DNA of 64,000 bases, taken from NCBI GenBank assembly GCA_019671005.1, contig CM033712.1, positions 72,366,479 through 72,430,478 on the forward strand. The letters run 5' to 3'. This DNA comes from Hibiscus mutabilis. Taxonomy: Eukaryota; Streptophyta; Magnoliopsida; Malvales; Malvaceae. The notes under the pieces were generated by a model. The model worked only from the letters and a program-made list of their open reading frames with translations, searched no databases and was not told the origin of the DNA. Each line of letters opens with the position of its first letter. Position 1 is the first letter of the stretch. The position numbers and the translations under genes are program-made. Shown piece by piece: positions 24,114 through 36,897 of this stretch.

Positions 24114-25784
24114 AAAAATATTACTCACGTTTTAATTTGTTTCCAATCTAAACAAATTAAATACATGTTCAAAAAATCTATACAAATTAAATATTTATAT
24201 GTATGATCAGAAAATTAGACGTTTATGAATCAATTATAAAAATTTAAGTTTAAATTTATAGTCATGGACGGACACAAAATTATATGTTAAGAGACGAATT
24301 TATAAAATTTTAGATGAGATTTTATAAAATTTTAGGGGTGAAATATAATTTCAATAAAAAATACATAGAAAAAAAATTTAAATTATATACGAATTTTAAA
24401 TTTTAAGGAGACAACTGTCCTCCAACCCTCGCTCGATTGGACCTATTTATAATATATTATTATCAGATTTATTAATAATATATGAAATTATACATCGTTA
24501 ACACATTAAATGCAATCGTAATTAATATAAGATGTAAATACAATTCACAATTTCACATTCCATCAATGTTGTGGGATGGGCGAATTCAATTATTGCAATT
24601 AGGTAGTAAAACCTTTCCAAAGTTTCTGGTTTAGGAATGGGCCAAAGCAATCGCTGTCCCCACAAATAATACAGAATTTAGTTTGTTGCATATAGTTATC
24701 GGACCTGTTCATGAGTCGGAAGGTTTGTTCGTTTTGACATATTTAGTTTGTATATATTGAATTTAAGATAAGATATTTTAAATTTGATATGGTAGATTCT
24801 AATATGTTAGAGCTTTGATTCAAATTATTATAGATTTTAGCTTAGAGTAAGAATCTTGTTTTTATTAGATTTTATTTACTTTATATTAATCAAATCTCTG
24901 CCTTTATGACACGCGTTTTTTCTGTACTTGTGACACGTTTTTTTTTGTTTTGTTGTGGTTCGTTTCATTCTTTCTTTGTGGCATGATTTCAGCATACTTT
25001 AGCAATCGGTTGATGCTCGTACAGAGATCTTTACGGCGCTAATCTCTGAATATGGTTTCGTCGATGGTCTTAGAAAGATGGATTCTCACTCGGTTGATGG
25101 TTGGTTGTCGATGTAATCAGACCTGGGTAGCGGAGCAATCTGTCTGATAGCTTGTTCGCTCACCACTCCTTTTTTACTCCCGTAAAGCGTCTCGTTTGGA
25201 TAAAGACAAGGAGATTCAGTAATGTTTCTTAATTTTAGTATGCTAATCTCGATGGAAGTTTATGCTTTTCTTTGCACAATTGTAAGAGATTCTTAATGGT
25301 CTTGACCTCTTTTTTCTTTTTTTTTTGATGCATTAAATTGTTTGACCTCTTTTTTCTTTTTTGATGCATTATATTGTATTATCTTTCATGGTAATTAATA
25401 AAATTCAGATGTTATTGTTCAAAAAAATATATAAAAAATTAATGTTGTGTAGAATTACTTTCTATGCAAATTTTCTATGTAGAACAACCTATCATTATAA
25501 ATAGATATTAAAAATTAAGGCTTTAGACACAATATTGTATACAAGTAGAATATATTCTACATAGCGTTTAGAGCGTTAAGACGCAAATTACTTGTAATCT
25601 CTTCTTTGTCATAGTGAAAATTCTCATCATCTACATGTGATTTTTCTCTTTTTTGGATTTTTCATGTAAATCTTGGTGTTTTTTGCTTTCTTACTTTGTT
25701 TGTGATCATCATCTTCGTTGTTTCGTCGTTATCGTTTGTCGCCAGCATATCACAGTATAATAAAATTGAATTTAAAGTAATGAT
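24114..25784. other. Intergenic; possible LINE/SINE 3' tail
   Basis: Mostly AT-rich. Around 24880-25430 the sequence is more complex and ends with AATTAATAAAATTCAGATG followed by A-rich sequence, resembling a retroposon 3' end on the plus strand. A word TTGACCTCTTTTTTCTTTTTT..TGATGCATTA is repeated in tandem at about 25300-25375. No protein motif is recognised, so the retroposon reading is tentative. Confidence 0.35.
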
Positions 25785-26246
25785 CAAATATATTTGAGTC
25801 TTAAACTATAATCCTCATTTAAAAATTAGTTTCTAAGGTTTAAATGTTCTAATTTTATCCCTAAACTATAACTGTTGTTCTAAATTAGTCCTCAAACTTT
25901 TGAACGTTCTAATTTCATCCTCAAATTATCGTTTACCCCTCATCATATTATTACATAAAACAAATCAATGTTTACATGACAATTAAGATTTTTTATAATG
26001 GTTTTATTAACATGGGATATGATTAATATATAATGATAATTTAGGGATAAAATTATAATGTTCAAAAGTTTAGGAACCAACTTATAATGGGAATCATACT
26101 TTGGAATGAAAATTTTAACGTTCAAAAGTTTGGGAGCTATTTTAAAAGGAGAGTCGTAATTGAGGATAAAATTGAAACCTCCAACAATTTAAAGAGTTTT
26201 TTAAAATTAGGGTTATACTTTAGGGACTTGTAGTGCAATTAACTCT
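25785..26246. repeat. Foldback MITE
   Basis: Long imperfect inverted arms: CTTAAACTATAATCCTCATTT on the left against GGTTATACTTTAGGGAC and 'TAGTGCAATTAACTCT' on the right, with repeated AAACTTTTGAACGTTCTAATTT words mirrored as AACGTTCAAAAGTTTGG. Same general family style as 7506-7967 and 36335-36897. No coding capacity. Confidence 0.6.
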
Positions 26247-28115
26247 TATTATTATTAACGACGACTATCTTTGATTTTACCATTTATAACCACCGACAAT
26301 TCACTAATTAGTTTGCATTACCAAAGTTAAAACACATTAGCATCTAATCATTAGATTTGACTCCTTGTTACCTCCCATATTATTACCTTTTTAATAAAAT
26401 ATTAGATTTTAATCATAGTCACAAATAATTTTTAAATGTAGTGGTAAAAGATTTGTATTTAAATTTATGTTTAAATATTATAAAAATTAAAAGAAAAATA
26501 TCATTAAAACAATATATATTATACTATTATATAAAAATAATTTAATAATTTTTAACTGAATTCATATGTTGGTGACATCAATTTCAATTAAACTTTGAAA
26601 TATAGTATAGACTTTTTTAGGATGAAATTAATGGTTCTCAAATTATTAAAAAATAATCTTATCATATATTTAATCAATAAATTATATTAAAAAAAACAGC
26701 AATTGATATAATAGGATGAGATACTAAATTTTTTAAATAAAATTAATGATTTAAATTCTGACGTTGTGAATAAAAAATAAGAAATTAAGAATGTCTTCTT
26801 CCTCAAAACATGAGACTATAAATCTATAAATTTTCTTTTAGTTTCTTCTAAACATAAGTTGAATATTGTTTTCTTTCTTTCATTTTTTTTCTTATAAAAT
26901 GTACCATTAAATCTAAACTTAAATGATTTTACAAAAATAATATAAGTACTAAATTAGTATATATTAATTTTAAAAGGGGTGTATAAGTTAATAAAATTAA
27001 TCCCTAATTAAAAAAGTGGCAATGACTAAAAGCAATGGTTTTTCATAATTTTGGGCTGCCTTGGCACATGGTTCCCTCGATTTGATGTTCAATAATGCCC
27101 CTTCCTGCACAAACTTCTATTTATAATTTTATAAAGTTTATTCTTTATTATCTTAATCTTTTATCATTAATTATGAGACAAAACGAATTTAATTTGGGAC
27201 CATTCACAATCACACAACATAAATAAAATAATGTTTTTCTAACAATAGTATCTTTTATAAAAGGTTTAATTAAGTTAAATGTTTACAGTAAAAAAATTAA
27301 AAATTGATTTTGAACTAATATAAGAAAAATAAAATGTTATTATACTTTATAAATTTTGAATCGTATTATACTTATTTTTTATTTAAAATTCAACTTACCA
27401 CGCATTGGCAGAAGATTGTAGAGACTAGTGGGGTCATGGCCCCTAAATTTTTTGAGAAATTAAATTTTGACCCTTAATTTTTAAAAAAAAAAATTAATTT
27501 TGCCCCTCAAAATTTTTAAAAATTTATATTAAACTTCAAAATTTTAATTTTTTAATTAGATCCCCTCTCATAATTTTTAAATGTTCTCATTAAATCTCTC
27601 GAAACTATTATAAATTTTAGTTAAACCCTCAATTTTTTTTTGAAAAAAAAAAATTAAGTGGTCTCCAAACTTTATCACCAATTTCCACTACTACAACCAC
27701 GCACAATAACAAGTCAATAAACTTTTAAAGTTTAACTTCATGATCTTATTTTTATAAATTGCACATGATCTCTTGAATTTTTGAGTCGTTTTAGATTATG
27801 ACTAATTAGGATCCAATTATGACTGAGGCTTAAACTGCAATAAATAAAAATAATTATATAGTTAGTCTCTCAAATAAAAACATTTATCATTTTGGTTACA
27901 AAAAAATAAAAAATTGCAAATAAGTCATTATATATTCTCATTTTCATTTTAGTTGATCACGGTTAATTAATGTTAATGACACGTGTCATCACTAAAAAAA
28001 TTAGATAGAGGACTTGAGATTCAAACCTAGGTCCCTTAAAAGACCCTAAACCTACTTAACCTTACTCTCATTTCTTACATCTTGTAAATAGTTTATAATA
28101 TAATACTTTAGGTAC
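26247..28115. other. Intergenic AT-rich tract
   Basis: No gene seen. A stretch at about 27415-27670 alternates C-rich (GGCCCCTAAATT, GCCCCTCAAAAT) and T-rich words typical of degenerate retroelement non-coding sequence. The rest is low-complexity. Confidence 0.4.
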
Positions 28116-28123
28116 ATTTGGAA

Positions 28124-30069
28124 GGGATAATTTTACGGTAAATAACATATACCGCAATGTACTATTATTCATATATACCGTAATGTATCATTAATTGTTT
28201 TAATTAATTTTAAAATTTTAAGGACTGAAAGTGTTATTATTTTTTTAGAATAAAAATTTTAAAAATATTTTTTATATTATTTTTTCAGATTTTCTTTTAT
28301 TTTTTAATTAAAAATAATTAAACTTTTATTACTATAATTATTCCTACATTCACTTTAATTTAAGTGTAAAGTTTACAAATGATCACTAAATTTTGATCAA
28401 TTTGGTAACTAAACTTCCAATTGCTTCAATGTTACCATTAAACTTTTAGTTTTGTTTCAATTTGGTCACTGACCCATTAACAACCGTTAAAAGGGTGATG
28501 TGGCTGTTAAAATATATTGTATAATAACACATTTAGTCCTCCACGTTTACACATTCAAACAATTTAGTCCTAATTCGAAAGAAATAATAAATTTAACCCT
28601 CATTATTTTAATTTGACCCTATTTTTAGTTTGAGATAATTTAATATTTATTTTAAATCCTCAATTATAACTAATGTTATTTTGTCTCTCCCAATCTCAAC
28701 CGAAATAAGGAGACCCACTACGAACCGACGTTGTCTCATGCAATTGGTGCGTCAATTTTTTTTTTTTTTGGCTTTAGGCTATTAATCAATTTCCTTATCC
28801 ATTTGCCCAAAATAAAAGGAAACAATCTAAAATGTTTCGACTCTTAAGAATGTAATCCACGTAATTGATTGATGATTTCATCAAATAGTTTCCATATTAA
28901 GGCAAAAGTTGAATCATAAAATTAAATTTTAATTATTTTTAAATTAATTATACTTATGTATTTAGATTTTTCGATATCTTTTTAATTTGCGTTGAATTTT
29001 ATTGAAATTAAGAGAGTGCATGAATGTTTCTTTTCCACTATCATTACATAATGATGATAGGATCAATTTATATTTATGTTATAGGTGAGGCATAACTATA
29101 TAGATAAGTTGTTTTACAGTTTCTTGCATACTGTTGATTGCTATCTAATGAGGTATAGCTGGTGTATTTTTGAATGAAGGGAAAGGAAACAAAAATGGAA
29201 GATTACCCAGTCCGAGTAAGAAAGCATGTTGCACCATTGATATCTAATATACGAAATTTTCCAAAATATAGCTTACTTAAATCATCCTTTGTCAGATGTT
29301 GAAGAACTGGGGCAGCAAGAGGACCCTACAAGAGCTAAGATGAATGTTTCCACTGTCATTGATAACAATATACTACATTTGCGACGAATGCAAAATAATG
29401 AATATATAAAGAGAATCATGCATGGAGACATAAAGTTAGAAGGATTTAGTAGCTAACCTGGAGAGCTAAAAGAGATCTCTCATCATTAATCTATAAAAGG
29501 ATGGATTGGGTATGGTTGGGACAAGATAACATCAGTTATAATTGAGGGATCAAAATAAAATATTTAATTATTTCTAATTAATAATAGGATAAAATTGAAA
29601 TAATGAGGGTTAAATTTATTATTTCTTTCGAATTAGGACTAAATTGTTTGAATGTGTAAACGTGGAGGACTAAATATGTTATTATACAAAATATTTTAAC
29701 AGTCACATCACTCTTTTAACGGTTGTTAACCGGTCAGTGGCCAAATTGAAACAAAACTAAAAGTTTAATGGTAACATTGAAGCAATTGAAAGTTTGGTTA
29801 CCAAATTAAATAATTGATCAAAGTTTAGTGACTATTTGTGAACTTTGCCATTAAATAGAAGTGAATGTAGGAATTATTATAGTAATAAAAATTTAATTAT
29901 TTTTTGAATAAAAAATAAAAGAAAATGCAAAAATATAATATAAATATTGTTTTTTTTTAGATTTTATTCTAAAATGTGATAATAACACTTTCAGTCCTTA
30001 AGATTTCAAAACTAATTAAAATAATTAATGGTACATTGCAATACATATCATTTACCGTAGAATTATCCC
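28124..30069. mobile_element. Long-TIR transposon, non-autonomous, 1946 bp
   Basis: Terminal arms of roughly 570 bp each, inverted relative to one another: it begins GGGATAATTTTACGGTAAAT and ends with the complement ATTTACCGTAGAATTATCCC. Matching internal words continue inward, including AGTCCTCCACGTTTACACATTC against GAATGTGTAAACGTGGAGGAC. Flanks are ATTTGGAA (28116-28123) and ATTTGAAA (30070-30077), an 8-bp duplication with one change. About 800 bp of unique-looking sequence (28700-29495) sits between the arms; it contains no transposase motif. Long TIRs suggest MULE or hAT ancestry, and the TSD length favours hAT but does not settle it. Confidence 0.75.
29241..29456 (+). other. Open segment inside long-TIR element, unrecognised
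   Basis: A 71-codon stop-to-stop open frame within the unique core. Its second half reads as soluble, charged protein-like sequence (DVEELGQQEDPTRAK ... NNEYIKRIMHGDIKLEGF) ending in TAA. It has no ATG near its left end. It could be the last exon of a captured host gene or a transposase remnant. I do not recognise the family. Confidence 0.25.
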
Positions 30070-30077
30070 ATTTGAAA

Positions 30078-30966
30078 GGAAATGCTTTTTTAGGTTTGAG
30101 TTCAAATTAATTATATTAATTGAGTACAAAACATTAGGTTGACTTAGAGTTCGAATACCTAAAATACTACTAAATCATGACACAAAAATAGTAAAAAAAG
30201 ACAAGTAAAACAATTAAATGGTTTTTCGGATAGTTGAAAATAAATATACTTAAAAATAACTATTTTATTTTATGATTTTATACTTTTTAATTGAGTTTAT
30301 GTTAATCAAGTGGAGATTAAGATTATTAAACTAATATAAAGAAATTAAGAAATATATATATTTCAAAAAACTACACCCAAACTACATTATGTTATTGGAA
30401 CCTAATAAAGATAATATATTAAATACAAGATATTTCAAAAAATAATTAAAAACATTTAAGCATTCACTATTGTATTTATTCTTATTTATTTTTTATATGA
30501 TATAAATAGATCGCGACTCATATATATATATATATATATAATGTAGTAATCATATTTAAAATATAGTATATTTTTATGAAAAACGATATAAATTCACACA
30601 TCTATATATCACATTATCAACACTGTAATTCAAACTCTCAACATGAGGGGTAAATTCTAATTACAAATTATTGATGTGTCAAAATTTATATATTTTTACA
30701 TCAATAATTCATATGATATATTATTGTGTCGATATTTTTTGTATAACTACAAATATTTTACTCATCAACTGACTATTTTGAATGAGGTATTGCAGATATT
30801 CATTATAGGGGCCGACTCTTCTAACCTAATTTGTTTCATTTATAACGTTAAAATTCAAACTCTTACCATGCTTAAAGGATCTAATGTCTCGTCTTATTAG
30901 AGCAATTATATAAGTATAATATTAATTTCCATGTGGTGTGTATATATATATAATAGGCTATATATC
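30078..30966. other. Intergenic; (TA)n tract
   Basis: AT-rich, with a (TA)n run at 30520-30541. The open frame at 30676-30900 is a low-complexity chance frame. No gene seen. Confidence 0.45.
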
Positions 30967-31842
30967 ATATTAGTACCTAAAGTATACCAACTTTTTCATT
31001 TTAGTACCTAAAGTATTTTTTGGTCAAAATAAGTACCTATAGTATGCTTTTTGTTTAAACTAGGTACCTAAAGTATAATTTTTGGTCAAAATAGGTACCT
31101 AAAGTATTTTTTCGTCAAAGTAAGTATCTAAAGTATATTTTTTTGTCAAAATAAGTATCTAAAATATTTTTTAGGTCAAAATAGGTACTTAAAGTATACA
31201 TATTTTTATATAGGTTCTTAAAAATTGTTACGTGACATTAATTAAAAGGATTATTGTCCAATACACTGGCGGTAGAAACTTTTTGTTTCCACAAGCGCCT
31301 CAATTATAGGGTTTAGGGTTTTAGTTTAGGGGTTTTAGTGTAGTGGTTTAGAATTTAGTGTTCATCATTAGAATTTAGGATTTATGGTTAGAATTTAGGG
31401 TTTAGGGTTAGGGTTTAGGTTTTAGGGTGATATGGGTAGGGATTTGGGTTTTAACCTATAAAACCTAAATTTTAACCCTAAACCCAAAATTCTATAAACA
31501 ACCCCTAAATTCAAAACTACTACACTTAAACTCCTAAACTTTAAACCCTAAACAGGGTCCCTAGCCCCTAAAACTAAGGCGCTTGTGTAAAAAAATTTCC
31601 ACAAGTGCTTGTGTATAGAATAATTATCCTAATTAAAAAATACATTATGTGCCCATTTTAACGAAAAAATATACTTTAGGTACTTATTTTGACCAAACAA
31701 TATACTTTAGGTACCTATTGTAACCAAAAAGTATACTTTAAGTATCTAATTTAACCAAAAAGTATACTTTAGGTAATTATTTTGACCAAAAAATACTTTA
31801 GGTACCAAAATGAAAAAGTTAGTATACTTTAGGTACTAATAT
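30967..31842. mobile_element. Foldback element with tandem-repeat arms
   Basis: Starts ATATTAGTACCTAAAGTATAC and ends with its complement GTATACTTTAGGTACTAATAT. Each arm is a tandem array of about 30-35-bp units built on 'GGTCAAAATAGGTACCTAAAGTA' words, about seven units on the left and six on the right in opposite orientation, so the whole can fold into a long hairpin. A second, TSD-bounded MITE (31248-31629) occupies the middle. No protein is encoded. Confidence 0.75.
31248..31629. mobile_element. MITE with telomere-like motifs, copy 1, 9-bp TSD
   Basis: Flanked by a perfect 9-bp duplication, TAATTAAAA (31239-31247 and 31630-31638), which points to Mutator-like transposition. Ends are inverted (GGATTATTGTCCAATACAC against GTGTATAGAATAATTATCC). 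The interior is a palindrome centred on GGTTTTAACCTATAAAACC, with strings of TTTAGGG-type words on the left arm and CCCTAAA on the right. Related copies lie at about 53530-53814 and 60308-60567. Confidence 0.8.
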
Positions 31843-33749
31843 AAAAACATAATTTCTTTTTGACAAATTCTAATTCTAATCCTACCTAGAGGAGAAGGGA
31901 AAAGAAAACTCTAAGGAAAGAAATGGAGTGCTCTTACCGGATCTAAAACATATGACTTAAAGAAATGCGATAGAAAAAAAATGAGCAGCTTCGTCAACTG
32001 ATATTGCTAGAAAAAAATACTTTCTAAGTTTTGATAGTTTGATATAATTATAATATTCCATTCAAGGAAAGCAAGCACCAGCCAGCATATGTTGATTGGG
32101 CAAAGTTTTGTTTTTATATTAAGATGCCAACAATAAAATTTGTGTGCCACAGCTATCAACTATGTACTAGGTTCAATTAATTAATTAGTTAATTAATTGG
32201 CATTTGGCAGTAAAAATATAAGACGTGACAGATTCTACTTATTATTTTTACTTTTTTAAGAAATAAATATTGATAATTTTGGGACCATTGTTTGTTTGTT
32301 ACATAGTTGCTTTCAAAGTTTTTTGCCCAAATGGAACAAAGTTGCAAGTCTAGAAGAGCACGATAGTTTTCCATTAAAAACTTATGAATTCGAAATTTAA
32401 TTCAATTAAGTTGTTTGTATGTAAAAGAAAAAATATTTTAAATTTAAAACTATAATTTAATCGCTCGCATTATTACAATTTTTCATGAAAAATTTACTTG
32501 CCATAAGGCATTAATTTCATCTGAAGTAGATATGATTGCAACTTGCAAGGATGTATCGAATATCAATGACAAATTTTAACGGAAAAGAGGAAGGTTAAAT
32601 TCTATCATTAGTGTTTTTATGAATTTAATCTATATATTAGTTGGTAAATTTTAGTACATGTACTTTTTATTTTTTTAAATTTCAATTCTAACAAACAATA
32701 CAAGAATAATATGACTAACTGTGATTAAAATGATAAAACTTGAAACTATAGACTAAATATATAACTTACACATAATATAAGAATTAATAACATAATTTTG
32801 GTTCATGACCGAGATTTTAAAATTTGAAGAGACAATGACTAAAAACAACCAAATTAAAATACGAGGACCAAATCTACAACTTTTAAATTCTTATATCTCT
32901 TTTTACGCTTTATGAAGATTAGTTCTTTTGAAATTTGTGACTATTTTTCTTAATAATGTTATAGTACTAGTACTTAATATTTGAAATTGAATTCGCTCAT
33001 TGACAGTGCAAAAGGGGAGAAACTAGGATGGAAAATGAGAGGGCCAAATTACTTATATTAGAAACTAATAATGCTCTAAAAAATAACTATAAAAGTATAA
33101 GGTTAAAGTTTAATTTCACTAATTTTAAAATTAACATGTAATTAAACGAGAAAAAATTAAAGACAATTTTCTTTGAGAAAAAGTTAAAAATTCTAAAATA
33201 TACCGAGACTTAATTTTAATAGTTTCAAAACTCTTAAAATCTTGAAATAAAATTAAACTACAAAAGTTACGATAGGTCATGCCCCTTAAACACATGTAAT
33301 GTTCGGCCACCGCAGTACAATGTATCTCATCAATACATCTAATTTGGTATTATTTAATACTATAATTTAATATAATACAAAGACAACGTATTTTGACATA
33401 AAAATAAAATATTCCAACTTAGTCCCCCTCCATTGAAACTTGGTAGAAAAAGAATACCTAAAAAAGGGAAAATTAAATGGTAAATAAATAAAAGGAGATC
33501 CAAGAGCCAACCACCTCATGCCTAATATAAAAAATTATGCATGCATTATTACAAATTATATTCCTTTGATTTATACCATTTGGAAGCTGTCCATTGCTCA
33601 CCACCGGAGAAAGAACAAAATCGAATAGATTAAAATAGTGTCGGTATGATCTTCTCTTGACCCTTGCTTTTCCTGTGTTTTTATGTTCCAAGAATAGTAG
33701 AAAATTCCACCGCAACAACAGCCGTTCGCCGCCGTAACCGACACCCAAA
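31843..33749. other. Intergenic, upstream of GALS1-like gene
   Basis: AT-rich with no supported gene. The promoter and 5' UTR of the galactan synthase gene should occupy its right end. The minus-strand frame at 33473-33799 is antisense to the gene start and looks spurious. Confidence 0.45.
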
Positions 33750-35855
33750 ATGAGGAAGGAACCACCACCATCCTCCCTCACTTCCACCGCCTCCACCACC
33801 GTCTTGGGGAAACTATTCGTTTGTATTGAAACAAAACTATTGGTCGCGACGTTGTTATCTTTTACTATTGTTATGTTCCTCTGGAATCTCCCTCCTTACT
33901 ACCAGAACTTCATCTCCACCGCCCGCCCTTGCACCGCTCCTCTCACCACCTCCGTTTCCGTCTCCGCCGTTGCCAACACCACTGTCGACTCTACTAGTTT
34001 GCTCTCCACTAGTGTCGCGGCTAACCCAGTAGCTAAAAAGTACAATACCGTTCCTAGACCCAAACCCAGGGACCCGAACAAGCGGGTCTTCGAAGCTTAC
34101 GGTAACGCGGCGGCTTTGTTTGTTCAGATGGGAGCTTACAGAGGCGGCCAGACGACGTTCGCGGTGGTCGGATTGGCTTCGAAGCCCATTCACGTATTTG
34201 GCAAGCCGTGGTTCAAATGCGAGTGGATCTCGAACAACGGGTCTTCTTATCGAGCCAAAGCTTACAAAATGCTACCCGACTGGGGCTACGGCCGAGTCTA
34301 CACCGTCGTGGTGGTCAATTGCACTTTCCCGTTCAACCCAAACCAAGAGAACGCTGGCGGGAAGCTAATGGTGAACGCTTACTACGGCGAATCCCAGAGA
34401 AAATACGAGAAATTCATGGCTCTAGAAGAAGCACCCGGATCTTACAGCGAATCGAAATTCCAACCACCGTTTCAGTACGAGTATTTGTACTGTGGGTCGT
34501 CTTTGTACGGGAATCTCAGCGCCGATAGGATCCGAGAATGGATGGCTTACCATGCTTGGTTCTTCGGACCCAGCTCTCATTTCGTGTTCCACGACGCCGG
34601 CGGGGTGTCCCCGGAGGTTATGGCGGTTCTCGAGCCGTGGGTCCGAGCCGGGAGGGCGACGGTTCAGGATATAAGGGACCAAGCCGAGTACGATGGGTAC
34701 TATTATAACCAGTTCTTGGTGGTGAATGATTGTTTGCACCGATATCGACACGCAGCTAACTGGACTTTCTTCTTCGACGTCGATGAATACATTTATTTGC
34801 CGGACGGAAATACTTTAGAATCGGTGTTGAATGAGTTCTCCGGTTATACTCAGTTCACGATTCAGCAGAATCCAATGTCCAGTATGCTCTGTTTGAACGA
34901 TTCGTCCCAGGAAAGTTCGAGGTAATTTTCTTGTCAATCTTTGCTTTTACTTTCTGGATTTGGAGTATACGTGTTTAGATCCGAAAAGGGTTGCTTGCAT
35001 TTGATTCACTGGAAAAGAAACTGAACTGATTTGCTCGTTTGATTCAATCGAATTGCATACTCTGTTCTAAGTTGCAGAGATTATATAAAGTTGGGTTAAT
35101 ATTAGTGAAAGTCCTCAATTTATCCTCAGGTACCAAATTAGTCCTAAGCTTCGAAGCATTCTAGTAGTATAGCATTGTATGAATCAGGTCTTTATGTCTA
35201 GATAGGGGTCGAAATTGAGTTGTTTATACGGTAAGTACACACATGTTTATAATTTGATTTACTACTCTACATGTATTTGAGGTAATAGGTTCACGAAAGA
35301 ATTTGATTCATATGATACTAATACTTTGAGTATTATTAGAACGTTTTAAAGTTTGGACCGATTTTATAGATCAATTTAGAATTCGATTTATATTCATAAG
35401 ATGTTGGATGCAATTAACCTTACAAACTTTCCATGTGATTCATATGATTTGCCAGGCAATGGGGATTTGAGAAGCTACTCTTCAGAGAATCTAGAACCAA
35501 GATTCGGCGTGATCGGAAATACGCAATTCAGGCCAGAAATGCATACTCGGCTGGGGTACATCTGTCGGAGAATGTGATCGGGAAAACGTTACACAACACG
35601 GAGACAAAGATTCGTTACTACCACTACCACAATACGATCACATACCACGAAGAACTATGTCGGGAGTACCTCCCCACCACCGCGAAGGACGGTGTCAATT
35701 GGTTCAACAAGTTGCCTTACGTCTACGACGACAACATGAAGAAACTAGCCAACACCATCAAAGAATTCGAGCTCAAGACCATTGGAACTAAACCCGAAGC
35801 CTTAACCAACAACGACCGAATCGATGCGATACAGATTGATTCGACACGAAACTAA
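33750..35855 (+). CDS. GALS1: Beta-1,4-galactan synthase (GT92), GALS1-like
   Basis: Two exons, 33750-34921 and 35456-35855, with a GT-AG intron of 534 bp (donor TCGAG|GTAATT, acceptor TTTGCCAG|GCAATGG) splitting an arginine codon. The 523-residue product is a type II membrane protein: short cytosolic N-terminus, one membrane segment at about 30-48, a Ser/Thr-rich stem, then the conserved GALS region starting about residue 92. The DUF23/GT92 catalytic part includes AYHAWFFGPSSHFVFHDAGG and a DVD motif at 343-345 (FFFDVDEYIYLPDG), the likely metal/UDP-sugar site. After the intron follows QWGFEKLLFR and a His-rich KIRYYHYHNTITYHEE segment. GALS enzymes sit in the Golgi and extend pectic beta-1,4-galactan side chains of rhamnogalacturonan I from UDP-galactose. 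The frame is intact and length is as expected. GALS2/3 paralogues are the main alternative. Confidence 0.93.
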
Positions 35856-36334
35856 TCCGATCTGGCCGAGCATTTCCAAGGACCAACTCATGTGCTTATT
35901 TGTCATCATTGTTGAATTGGGGTTGCTTGAACTTTAATCCTCCATTGCAGCCATGGACTTTGTTCGTTTCGACCCCACACTACTAAAACTAATGGGAAAA
36001 AGCTGGAAAAAGAGAGGGACCGATGTGGTATATTGGCTGTAAAGGTGAGTGTTTTACTTGTATCATAATTTCGCATAGGGTCTCCCTTTTTTGATAATAA
36101 TTTGTTTTTGATCCTTATTTGTAAAATTTATTTCTTTACATTTTTTATTTATTCTTTTTTAATGTTTTTACTTTATGGATTCATATCAGTTATATAAATT
36201 TACAGGTTCTGATTTTTTATTTAGTATAATTATTTATGTTATTAAATGTGGTATATCAATTTTTAAAAGTTTTATTAGGTAATTGTAATAAATGTTAAGG
36301 TTGAGTTTTATTTATGTTCATTGGATTTAATTGT
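35856..36334. other. 3' flank of GALS1-like gene
   Basis: Probable 3' UTR for the first 200-250 bases, then AT-rich DNA. No separate gene. Confidence 0.4.
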
Positions 36335-36897
36335 ATAGGTTGTCCCCAAACTTTGACTATATAAGTCCTTAAACTTTAAAACATTATATATCAGTCCCCA
36401 AATTCCAACATCATTCTCAATTGTTTCTTAAACATTAAAATGGTATATATAAATCTTCAAACTATCGGGTATCATTTCATTTTGATTTTTTATTAACGTG
36501 TTGTTATCTTTACTGATAGAAAATTAATCTATTTTTGAAAGTCTTAGATATTAAACTTATAACTTTAATAATTTAATATGTTTTTAAGGTCATAGAAAAT
36601 AATATGTTTTTGAAGTCCCATGAATATTTCGAAGTGACTTAAAACCCATATTAATTTTTTTTTAACTAACTAGTGGAGTTAACTATATGCTAACGGTTTA
36701 TTAAAAAAAACACATATGCTAACGGAATGATTAAAATGGAATGACACTAATAGTTTAAGGATTATATTTTTTAAAAAATTTAGGGATTAATTTAGAATGT
36801 AATTCATTGTTTCGAGACTAATACTTAATATATTAAAATTTCTGGACTAATGTAGAATGAGATTATAGTTCGGAGACGATTTGTGCAATTATCATTG
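36335..36897. repeat. Foldback MITE
   Basis: Left words (ATTGTATAGGTTGTCCCCAAACTTTGACTAT) and right words (ATTATAGTTCGGAGACGATTTGTGCAATTAT) are imperfect inverted repeats, with further mirrored pairs inside. It resembles the elements at 7506-7967 and 25785-26246. Confidence 0.55.

Noticed and set aside
28700..29495. Plant microRNA precursor in the long-TIR core
   Set aside because: No match to known miRNA sequences that I can recall and no compact hairpin visible by eye.
31300..31560. True interstitial telomere array
   Set aside because: The TTTAGGG words are irregular and arranged as an inverted palindrome bounded by MITE ends and a TSD, so a transposon explains them better.
34108..34751. 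Antisense and alternate-frame open frames across the GALS1-like exon
   Set aside because: Shadows of a real GC-rich coding exon; none shows a family pattern.
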